Shown here: positions 57,896-64,000 of the stretch, piece after piece
Layout: the number at the start of each line of letters is the position of its first letter
How positions within the stretch are numbered: position 1 is the stretch's first letter
Assembly: GCF_027532945.1 (NCBI RefSeq)
Contig: NZ_JAPZTZ010000014.1
Span: 124,001 to 188,000 of the forward strand
Reading direction: 5' to 3'
Source: Phreatobacter sp.
Lineage (GTDB): Bacteria > Pseudomonadota > Alphaproteobacteria > Rhizobiales > Phreatobacteraceae
Length of the DNA: 64,000 bases
The notes under the pieces: model-generated
What the model saw: only the letters and a program-made list of their open reading frames with translations
What the model was told of the DNA's origin: nothing
Database searches by the model: none
Made by a program: the position numbers and the translations under genes

Positions 57896-59221
57896 ATGAC
57901 ACAAGAACTCGGCCTCGAAAGCCGCAACGGTTCCCTCCCCCCCGAGGCACCGCATGCCATCACCGACGACCGGCCCGTCTCGGCCTGTCCCTATGCCGGC
58001 GCCTTCGCGCGGCGGCCGACCAAGCCCATCGACCACGAGGCCTTCTTCGTGGGCGAACTCGACCGCCTTCGCCTCGAGGGCCGCTACCGCGTCTTCGCCA
58101 ACCTGGAACGCCACATGGGCGCCTTCCCGAAGGCGACGCATCGGGCCGGCCGACGCCAGCGCGAAGTCACCGTCTGGTGCTCCAACGACTATCTCGGCAT
58201 GGGGCAGAACCCGACCGTGCTCCAGGCCATGCACGAGGCGCTCGACCGCTGCGGCGCCGGCGCCGGCGGCACGCGCAACATTTCCGGCACCAACCACTAC
58301 CACGTGCTGCTGGAGCGCGAGCTTGCCGACCTCCACGGCAAGGAAGCGGCCCTGCTCTTCACCTCCGGCTATGTGTCGAACTGGGCGAGCCTGTCGACGC
58401 TGGCCTCCAACATCCCGGACTGCGTCGTCATCTCCGATGCCGGCAACCATGCCTCGATGATCGAGGGCATCCGCCACTCGCGGGCGCCGAAGAAGGTCTT
58501 CAAGCACAACGATCCGCGCGACCTCGAGCGCAAGCTCGCCGAGCTCGACCCGTCCGTGCCGAAGCTGGTGGCCTTCGAGTCGGTCTATTCGATGGACGGC
58601 GACATCGCCCCCATCGCCGAGATCTGCGATGTCGCTGATGCCTTCGGCGCCATGACCTATCTCGATGAGGTCCATGCGGTCGGCCTCTACGGCCCCCGCG
58701 GCGGCGGCATCTCGGAGCGTGACGGCGTCAGCCATCGCCTCACCGTCATCGAGGGGACGCTCGGCAAGGCCTATGGCGTGGTCGGCGGCTATATCGCGGC
58801 CTCGGACGCACTCTGCGACTTCGTCCGCTCCTTCGCGTCGGGCTTCATCTTCACGACCTCGCTGCCGCCCGCCGTCGCGGCCGGCGCCCAGGCCGCGATC
58901 GCTCATCTCAAGGACAGCAATGTCGAGCGGATGCAGCAGCGCGACCGTGTGGCCCTGGTGCGGCGGCGCCTCGCCGCAGCGGGTATCCCGACGCTCGACA
59001 ATCCCAGCCACATCGTCCCGGTGATGGTCGGCGATCCCGTCCGCTGCAAGGCGATGAGCGACATGCTGCTGGAGGATTTCGGCATCTACGTCCAGCCGAT
59101 CAACTATCCCACCGTGCCGCGCGGCACGGAGCGGCTGCGCATCACGCCGCTGCCGATGCATACCGACGCCGACGTGGATCACCTCGTCGATTCACTGAAG
59201 GCGGTGTGGACGGCGGTCTGA
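57896..59221 (+). CDS. hemA: 5-aminolevulinate synthase with N-terminal extension
   Basis: HemA (441 residues) condenses glycine and succinyl-CoA to 5-aminolevulinate, the first tetrapyrrole step in alphaproteobacteria. The catalytic core begins near residue 47. The glycine-rich loop [20 protein letters not shown] and Lys291 ([11 protein letters not shown]) bind pyridoxal phosphate. About 45 residues precede the core and include Cys31-Pro32 (VSACPYAG), a Cys-Pro pair resembling haem-regulatory motifs. ATG 57896 follows GGAGGA 6 bp away. It is the last gene of the bchF-puh row, with a strong terminator after it. Confidence 0.96.
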   Translation: MTQELGLESRNGSLPPEAPHAITDDRPVSACPYAGAFARRPTKPIDHEAFFVGELDRLRLEGRYRVFANLERHMGAFPKATHRAGRRQREVTVWCSNDYLGMGQNPTVLQAMHEALDRCGAGAGGTRNISGTNHYHVLLERELADLHGKEAALLFTSGYVSNWASLSTLASNIPDCVVISDAGNHASMIEGIRHSRAPKKVFKHNDPRDLERKLAELDPSVPKLVAFESVYSMDGDIAPIAEICDVADAFGAMTYLDEVHAVGLYGPRGGGISERDGVSHRLTVIEGTLGKAYGVVGGYIAASDALCDFVRSFASGFIFTTSLPPAVAAGAQAAIAHLKDSNVERMQQRDRVALVRRRLAAAGIPTLDNPSHIVPVMVGDPVRCKAMSDMLLEDFGIYVQPINYPTVPRGTERLRITPLPMHTDADVDHLVDSLKAVWTAV

Positions 59222-59239
59222 TCCCGCCCGCCCACATGG

Positions 59240-59268
59240 AAAAAGGGGGCCGACGGGCCCCCTTTTTT
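59240..59268. terminator. Bidirectional intrinsic terminator between hemA and cycA
   Basis: AAAAAGGGGGCC pairs with GGCCCCCTTTTT across a 4-base loop; a T run (59263-59268) follows on plus and an A run gives a T run on minus. This is the clearest intrinsic terminator of the window and serves both hemA and the convergent cytochrome c2 gene. Confidence 0.92.
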
Positions 59269-59323
59269 GTTCTCGGCCATGATCGGCAGAACCGCCCGCC
59301 CCTCGCGGGGTGGCCGGCAGCCC

Positions 59324-59764
59324 TCACTGCGAGCGAACGCCCTCGGCGTTGAACTGCTTGAGATAGGCGATGAGGTTGGTGATCTGCCCCTCGTCGCGCA
59401 AGCCGTTGAACACCATGCGGGTGCCCGGCGTGACCTCGCGGGGATTGCGGATGTAGACGCGGAAATTGTCCTCGTTCCACACCTTGTCCAGCGCCTGGTA
59501 GGCCGGGGAATAGTTGAACCCGGCGACGCTGCCGGCCTTGCGGCCGAAGATCCCGTTCAGCTGCGGGCCGACACCGTTACGGGCGGTCGGGCCGAGCTGG
59601 TGGCAGGCGCGGCACTGCGCGAAAATGCGCTCACCGGCGGCCGGATCCGCCGCACCGGCGGCGGGCGCCGCAGCCGGGGCCGGTGCAGACTGAGCGAATG
59701 CGGGGGACGCTGCGGCGGCCAAAGCGAGGCCGGCGAGAGCGATCATGCGACGTCTGAATGCCAT
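59324..59764 (-). CDS. cycA: Cytochrome c2 (class I cytochrome c)
   Basis: The 146-residue periplasmic protein has a signal peptide (MAFRRRMIALAGLALAAA...AFA) and an Ala/Pro-rich start of the mature chain. Its haem site is FAQCRACHQLGP, with the axial Met probably in PGTRMVFNGL. Cytochrome c2 carries electrons from the bc1 complex to the reaction centre, here likely through PufC. ATG 59764 follows GGAGGA. It lies downstream of dxs (108 bp apart) and may be cotranscribed with it. Confidence 0.9.
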   Translation of the reverse strand: MAFRRRMIALAGLALAAAASPAFAQSAPAPAAAPAAGAADPAAGERIFAQCRACHQLGPTARNGVGPQLNGIFGRKAGSVAGFNYSPAYQALDKVWNEDNFRVYIRNPREVTPGTRMVFNGLRDEGQITNLIAYLKQFNAEGVRSQ

Positions 59765-59871
59765 AGGGATGCTCCTCCGTGAGGGCGATGCTTCCTGGCT
59801 TCGCCTTATTGCGAAGACCATTTACGTCTCGCTCCGGGATCGGATCGGCGAGTCCGTAGTCCTGCTGACTC

Positions 59872-61731
59872 CTAGGCAGCGCCCGTCCGGCGCCGCGCAG
59901 CACCCGCCGGGACAGCGAGATCGCGGATGCGGTCAGCAATGGTCTCGGCGTCGAGACCGGCCTCGCGATACATGCCGGCGGGCGAGTCTTGCGCCTGGAA
60001 CCGGTCGGGCAGCGCCAGAGTGCGGACCTTAAGGCCTGCATCGAGCAGGCCCTCGCCGGCCATCCATTGCAGCACATGGGCGCCGAACCCGCCGGATGCG
60101 CCGTCCTCGAGGGTGAGGAGCGCGCCGTGACGGGCGGCGAGATCGGCGATGAGGGCGGTGTCGAGGGGCTTGGCGAACCGCGCATCGGCCACGGTGACGG
60201 AAATGCCCTCGGCGGCCATGAGGTCGGCGGCCGCCAGGCCCTCGGCAAGCCGCGTGCCGAAGGAGAGGATCGCGACGTCGTGCCCCTCGCGCAGCACCCG
60301 TCCCTTGCCGATCGGCAGGATCTCGCCGCGCTCGGGCATGTCGACGCCCGTGCCGTCGCCGCGCGGATAGCGGAAGGCGATCGGCCCGGCGTCATGGGCA
60401 GCGGCAGTCGCCACCATATGGACGAGTTCGGCCTCGTCGGCCGCGGCCATCAGCACCATGCCGGGGACGCAGGCCAGCGAGGCGACGTCGAAGGCGCCCA
60501 CATGGGTCGGCCCATCGGCGCCGACGAGGCCCGCCCGGTCGATGGCGAAGCGCACCGGCAGGCCCTGCAAGGCAACATCATGGATGATCTGGTCGTAGGC
60601 CCGCTGCAGGAAGGTCGAGTAGATCGCCACGAAGGGTTTCAGGCCCTGACAGGCAAGGCCCGCGGCGAAGGTGACGGCGTGCTGCTCGGCGATTCCGACA
60701 TCGAAACAGCGTTCCGGCAGGGTGCGGGCAAAGAGGTCGAGGCCGGTACCGGTCGGCATGGCAGCGGTGATGGCGACGATCCGCTCATCCGCCTGGGCCT
60801 CGGCCAGGAGGCTCTCGGCGAAGACCTTGGTGTAGCTCGGCGCATTCGACTTGGTCTTCACCTGGACGCCCGAGCCGACGTCGAACTTGACGACGCCATG
60901 GTAGCGGTCGGCGGCGGTCTCGGCGGGCTGGTAGCCCTTGCCCTTCTCGGTGACGACATGGACGAGCACCGGACCGGGCGGCCCGTCGCGCGCTTCCGTC
61001 AGCACTGGCACGAGACGGTCGAGGTCATGGCCGTCGATTGGACCGACATAGCGGAAGCCGAGATCGACGAAGAGCCCGCCATCGGCGAGCGGACTGCGCG
61101 CCCGTTCGGCAGAGGGCGTGAGGAGCCGGTCGGGCTGGGTCGGCGCGAGCCTGGCGAGGAAGGTCGTCAGCGCCCCCACCGAGGGCGAGATCGACATCTC
61201 GTTATCGTTCAGCACGACGATCAGCCGCGAGCCGAGCGCGCCGGCATTGTTGATCGCCTCATAGGCCATGCCGCCGGACAGGGCGCCATCGCCGATGACG
61301 CAGACCACCGAGAAGTCGTCGCCGCTGAGGTCGCGCCCCACCGCGAAGCCGAGGCCTGCGGAGATGGAGGTCGAGGCATGGGCGGCGCCGAACGGGTCGT
61401 ATTCGCTCTCGGCGCGACGGGTGAAGCCGGACAGGCCGTCCTTTTGCCGGAGCGTGTGAATGCGGTCACGTCGCCCGGTGAGGATCTTGTGCGGATAGCA
61501 CTGATGGCCCACATCCCAGATGATCTTGGAGCGCGGCGTGTCGAAGACATGGTGGAGCGCCACCGTGAGTTCGACCACGCCAAGCCCGGCGCCGAGATGG
61601 CCGCCGGTGCGTGACACCGCGTCGATGGTGGCGACGCGGACGTCCTCCGCGAGCCCGGCGAGATCGGCTGGGCTGAGCCTGCGGATGTCCTGCGGTGAGG
61701 TGAGCCTGTCGAGCATGGGAGTGACGGTCAC
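59872..61731 (-). CDS. dxs: 1-deoxy-D-xylulose-5-phosphate synthase
   Basis: Dxs (619 residues) starts the MEP isoprenoid pathway using thiamine diphosphate. The [18 protein letters not shown] motif binds the cofactor, and [18 protein letters not shown] and [18 protein letters not shown] are diagnostic. It starts at GTG 61731, 7 bp from AAGGAGGG. Its promoter carries a full PpsR site, so this copy is probably dedicated to pigments; another dxs may exist elsewhere. Confidence 0.97.
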   Translation of the reverse strand: MTVTPMLDRLTSPQDIRRLSPADLAGLAEDVRVATIDAVSRTGGHLGAGLGVVELTVALHHVFDTPRSKIIWDVGHQCYPHKILTGRRDRIHTLRQKDGLSGFTRRAESEYDPFGAAHASTSISAGLGFAVGRDLSGDDFSVVCVIGDGALSGGMAYEAINNAGALGSRLIVVLNDNEMSISPSVGALTTFLARLAPTQPDRLLTPSAERARSPLADGGLFVDLGFRYVGPIDGHDLDRLVPVLTEARDGPPGPVLVHVVTEKGKGYQPAETAADRYHGVVKFDVGSGVQVKTKSNAPSYTKVFAESLLAEAQADERIVAITAAMPTGTGLDLFARTLPERCFDVGIAEQHAVTFAAGLACQGLKPFVAIYSTFLQRAYDQIIHDVALQGLPVRFAIDRAGLVGADGPTHVGAFDVASLACVPGMVLMAAADEAELVHMVATAAAHDAGPIAFRYPRGDGTGVDMPERGEILPIGKGRVLREGHDVAILSFGTRLAEGLAAADLMAAEGISVTVADARFAKPLDTALIADLAARHGALLTLEDGASGGFGAHVLQWMAGEGLLDAGLKVRTLALPDRFQAQDSPAGMYREAGLDAETIADRIRDLAVPAGAARRRTGAA

Positions 61732-61767
61732 GACACCCTCCTTCGTGGGAAGCGTCCAGGAAGAAGG

Positions 61768-61807
61768 AGATTATCGTGACATAAAAAAGTGTCAATTTAA
61801 TTTGACA
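61768..61807 (-). promoter_or_regulatory. dxs promoter with PpsR sites
   Basis: On the minus strand TTGACA (61795-61790) and TAATCT (61773-61768) are spaced 16 bp. A consensus PpsR site TGT-N12-ACA covers 61790-61807, and the half-sites TGACA (61777), TGTCA (61790) and TGACA (61803) step by 13 bp, the same layout as at bchC. Confidence 0.8.
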
Positions 61808-61838
61808 CTCCTGTGCTATAACCAACGTGCGTCGTCAT

Positions 61839-61857
61839 GGAACCAGGTCGTGGTTCC
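61839..61857. promoter_or_regulatory. Perfect inverted repeat upstream of the small ORF pair
   Basis: GGAACCA-N5-TGGTTCC is a perfect 7-bp dyad, with the palindrome GGAATTCC right after it (61858-61865). It lies between dxs and the first small ORF and may be an operator or a hairpin in the leader of the ORF pair. Confidence 0.4.
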
Positions 61858-61989
61858 GGAATTCCGAGTGGCGCTTCGGGGGATGCCGTCAGGGCTTGCT
61901 CGCAAGCGCTGGGCGTTTCGTCGCTGCGTTAAAATCCTGCGGACATCATTGCAGTCGGGCAACCGACTGGTGTATCGGACGTGACAGCG

Positions 61990-62223
61990 ATGATCCTCTC
62001 CCCGCGCCCCACTGACGCGCCGACCGATCCCGTCCTCGAAGCCGAGGCGGCGCTCGAAGCTGCGTTTCAGGATCTCGTGGCGCGCGCCGTCGCGGCCGGG
62101 TGGAAGCCCATGGTCGTCGCGCAGGCGCTCGTCGGCCTCTCCATCGCCCAGACCGCCGCGGTCATGGCGGAGGTGGAGGGGGAGCGGCATATCGGCCGAA
62201 TGGGGGATGCCGACGTCAACTGA
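61990..62223 (+). CDS. Small helical protein, first of a paralogous pair
   Basis: This 77-residue soluble protein is predicted to be mostly helical. Its core (EAEAALEAAFQDLVARAV followed by AAGWKPMVVAQALVGLSIAQ) aligns with the next ORF over 38 positions with 12 identities, including a Gly-Trp pair. A GTG at 61981 is an alternative start. No known domain is recognised. It is divergent from dxs and close to the PpsR sites, so light or redox control is possible. Confidence 0.6.
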   Translation: MILSPRPTDAPTDPVLEAEAALEAAFQDLVARAVAAGWKPMVVAQALVGLSIAQTAAVMAEVEGERHIGRMGDADVN

Positions 62224-62266
62224 CGTGGCATCCGGCAGTGATCCACACGCCCGTCACCTGCGTAAT

Positions 62267-62289
62267 CAGGCGCTACCCAGTAGCGCCTG
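62267..62289 (+). promoter_or_regulatory. 9-bp hairpin covering the ribosome-binding region of the second small ORF
   Basis: CAGGCGCTA-CCCAG-TAGCGCCTG is a perfect 9-bp stem ending 2 bp before ATG 62292. It would occlude ribosome entry unless melted. It could also be a terminator of the first ORF, but it has no T run. Confidence 0.55.
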
Positions 62290-62291
62290 CC

Positions 62292-62492
62292 ATGATCCAG
62301 CCCCCGACGACCCAGCCTGAAGACCCCGATCACCTCGACGAGGCCGAGATGGTGCTCGAGCCCGCCCTCGAACAGCTCATCACCGACATGGTGGAGCGCG
62401 GGTGGGACCGTCAGACCGCCATCGAGGCGGTGCTGCGCATCGCCCATGCGAATCTCACGCGCAACGCATCGTCCACCGGCTCGCAGCACTAA
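62292..62492 (+). CDS. Small helical protein, second of a paralogous pair
   Basis: A 66-residue, acidic, helical protein (core EAEMVLEPALEQLITDMV followed by ERGWDRQTAIEAVLRIAHAN) is related to the preceding ORF. Both share the L-E-x-A...V-x-x-G-W pattern. A perfect hairpin lies in front of the ATG. It is followed after 6 bp by the convergent pxpA stop. The paralogy and conserved Gly-Trp support a real gene pair. The function is unknown. Confidence 0.6.
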   Translation: MIQPPTTQPEDPDHLDEAEMVLEPALEQLITDMVERGWDRQTAIEAVLRIAHANLTRNASSTGSQH

Positions 62493-62498
62493 GGCCGA

Positions 62499-63266
62499 TC
62501 AGGGGCTCCGGAATGGCCGGATGGAGATGCCGGCCGCCTCTAGCGTCTGGCGCACCGTGCGGGCCATGGCGACCGCCGCGGGGTTGTCGCCATGGACGCA
62601 GATCGTGTCGATCGTGACCTTCAGCCTCTTGCCGGTGACGGTGACGACCTCCTGGTCCTCCACCATGCGCAGCACACGCTCCGCAGCGAGTGCCGCATCG
62701 TGGATCACCGCGCCCTCCTTCTTGCGGCTCGTCAGGTTGCCGGTGTCGTCATAGGTGCGGTCGGCGAAGACCTCACGGGCCATGGGAAGCCCAAGCGTCT
62801 CGGCGGCGCGTTCGGTGACGAGGCCGGGCATGACCACATAGACGAGGCCCGGATCGACAGCCTTGATGGCGCGGCCGACGGCCATGGCCATGTCGAGGTC
62901 GTCGTTGCACATGTTGCCCAGCGCCCCGTGGGTCTTCACATGGGTCACCGTGTGGCCGGCCATGACGGCCAACGCCTGCATGGCGCCGATCTGGTAGGCC
63001 ATCTGCTTTTCGAGATCGCTCATGCTGTCGCCGCGGATGACGCGGCGCCCGAAGCCCCAGAGGTCGCCGAAGCCCGGATGGGCACCGATGGCGACGCCCT
63101 TGGCCTTCGCGATCTCGGCGGTGCGGTGCATGATGATGGGATCGCCCGCATGCCAGCCGCAGGCAATATTGGCGGAGGAGACGATGGAGAGCATCGCCTC
63201 GTCATCTCCCATCTGCCAGGGTCCGAAGCCCTCACCCATGTCCGAATTGAGGTCGACGGCGGTCAT
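62499..63266 (-). CDS. pxpA: 5-oxoprolinase subunit PxpA (LamB/YcsF family)
   Basis: PxpA (255 residues) is the lactam-opening subunit of the PxpABC 5-oxoprolinase. The start [20 protein letters not shown] and the [20 protein letters not shown] and [16 protein letters not shown] blocks are diagnostic. Length is standard. It lies 11 bp from the pxpC stop in the same direction; pxpB is not in the window and should lie beyond the right edge. Confidence 0.95.
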   Translation of the reverse strand: MTAVDLNSDMGEGFGPWQMGDDEAMLSIVSSANIACGWHAGDPIIMHRTAEIAKAKGVAIGAHPGFGDLWGFGRRVIRGDSMSDLEKQMAYQIGAMQALAVMAGHTVTHVKTHGALGNMCNDDLDMAMAVGRAIKAVDPGLVYVVMPGLVTERAAETLGLPMAREVFADRTYDDTGNLTSRKKEGAVIHDAALAAERVLRMVEDQEVVTVTGKRLKVTIDTICVHGDNPAAVAMARTVRQTLEAAGISIRPFRSP

Positions 63267-63277
63267 GCGGGCCTCCT

Positions 63278-64000
63278 TCAGGCGACGCGATCGGCAAGAG
63301 GATCGACGAGCGGCGCGTGGGCGTCCACCCAGCCGTCGACGAGATTGACGGAGAGCAGGTGCTCGGTATCGAGGCCGAGCCCGACCGGCTTCAGGCCCGC
63401 CCGCACCGCTTCCAGCATCGCCGCCTGCTCGCGCGCGGCCGCGATGGCCTCGGCCAGCGTAACGGCGGTGAACCGCATGGCACTGCCCGGCCGCTGCTGG
63501 ACGAAGCGCGGCAGGTCCGCCGACACGATGGTGGCGATCTTCGGGTAGCCGCCGGTGGTCTGCCGGTCGGCGAGGAGGACGATTGGCTCGCCCGAGCCAG
63601 GCACCTGCACCGAGCCGGTGACGATGCCGTCCGAGACGATGTTGAAGCCCTTGGCATGCTCGATCACCGGTCCGGAGAGCCGGTAGCCCATGCGGTCGGC
63701 CTCGGCCGAGACGGTGTAGGTCTCGCTGAGAAAAGTGGCCTTGCCGGCCTCGCTGAAATAATCGTCCTGCGGCCCGAACACGACACGATAGGCACCGGCC
63801 GAGACCTTCGGCGGCACGGTGGCCGTGAGGTCCGGCCCCTGCGGCGCGCCGGCGACCGGCAGCGACTGGCCCGGGCGCACGGGCGCGCGCTCGACGCCGC
63901 CGAGCCCACCGCGCAGGTGGAAGGAGCGGCTGCCGAGCTCCTGCTTCACGGCGAAGCCGCCCGAGACTGCGAGCACCATGAAGGTGCCGGCCTTGGCCGC
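63278..64000 (-). CDS. pxpC: 5-oxoprolinase subunit PxpC, partial (runs off window)
   Basis: About 240 codons of the C-terminal part of a biotin-dependent carboxyltransferase-like (KipA/PxpC) protein are present. [20 protein letters not shown] and [12 protein letters not shown] with [16 protein letters not shown] are family blocks. An internal ATG lies at 63979, but the frame stays open to the edge and the N-terminal VQDxGR region is missing, so the gene continues to the right. Confidence 0.9.
   Translation of the reverse strand, partial: AAKAGTFMVLAVSGGFAVKQELGSRSFHLRGGLGGVERAPVRPGQSLPVAGAPQGPDLTATVPPKVSAGAYRVVFGPQDDYFSEAGKATFLSETYTVSAEADRMGYRLSGPVIEHAKGFNIVSDGIVTGSVQVPGSGEPIVLLADRQTTGGYPKIATIVSADLPRFVQQRPGSAMRFTAVTLAEAIAAAREQAAMLEAVRAGLKPVGLGLDTEHLLSVNLVDGWVDAHAPLVDPLADRVA

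Noticed and set aside
56693-59182. 829-codon open frame opposite puhE and hemA
   Set aside because: Runs across two well-supported genes and has shadow composition.

Overview
The window is high-GC alphaproteobacterial DNA, most likely from the Rhizobiales/Hyphomicrobiales. It carries one end of a flagellar locus (fliF, flhA, a fliK-like gene), an accessory metabolic stretch, and an essentially complete photosynthesis gene cluster (PGC) from about 15.9 to 61.8 kb. The cyclase gene present is the oxygen-dependent acsF, and no bchE is seen. Spirilloxanthin-type carotenoid genes (crtI, B, C, D, F, E) occur without crtA. Together these point to an aerobic anoxygenic phototroph with a type-II (quinone) reaction centre. 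Genus cannot be settled from sequence reading alone.

Layout. 1-9.1 kb: truncated fliF, a small membrane protein, flhA, a tautomerase-like gene, a BON/OmpA-type envelope protein with a membrane-anchored helix-hairpin-helix partner, and a fliK-like gene overlapping a stand-alone FlhB-type domain. 9.2-15.9 kb: acyl-CoA ligase, a cobalt-type nitrile hydratase operon (alpha, beta, accessory), a secreted small protein, NIPSNAP and Nudix proteins, and an FAD monooxygenase. 15.9-26.8 kb, minus strand: crtE-crtF-bchC-bchX-bchY-bchZ-pufQ-like-pufB-pufA-pufL-pufM-pufC. 26.9-29.3 kb, plus strand: crtD-crtC. 29.3-43.1 kb, minus strand: ppaA-ppsR, bchG-pucC-like-bchP-tspO-ispH-bchI-bchD-bchO-crtI-crtB and a 52-codon gene. 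43.4-59.2 kb, plus strand: bchF-N-B-H-L-M-lhaA-puhA-B-C-hypothetical-acsF-puhE-hemA. 59.3-61.8 kb, minus strand: cytochrome c2 and dxs. 62-64 kb: two related small ORFs, pxpA and a truncated pxpC.

How it works together. HemA makes 5-aminolevulinate. BchIDH inserts Mg, BchM methylates, AcsF closes ring E, BchNBL reduces ring D and BchXYZ reduces ring B. BchF and BchC build the 3-acetyl group, and BchG and BchP attach and reduce the tail. Dxs and IspH feed isoprenoids to CrtE and onward to CrtB/I/C/D/F. The puf and puh genes encode LH1, the reaction centre, its tetraheme cytochrome and assembly factors; cytochrome c2 is the likely soluble electron donor.

Regulation is unusually readable. PpsR-type sites (TGT-N12-ACA, exact or one base off) lie before bchC, between crtE and crtD, before bchG, before bchF and before dxs. 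In four of these five regions an extra half-site continues the pattern at exactly 13 bp. Separately, fliF and flhA share a CtrA-like box followed, exactly 10 bp on, by a GGCAA-N3-TTGCC dyad. No CRISPR array, insertion sequence, tRNA or rRNA was found. The longest stretch without a gene is 13619-13944 (about 326 bp), which holds a hairpin, a 5-bp-arm palindrome and presumably divergent promoters.
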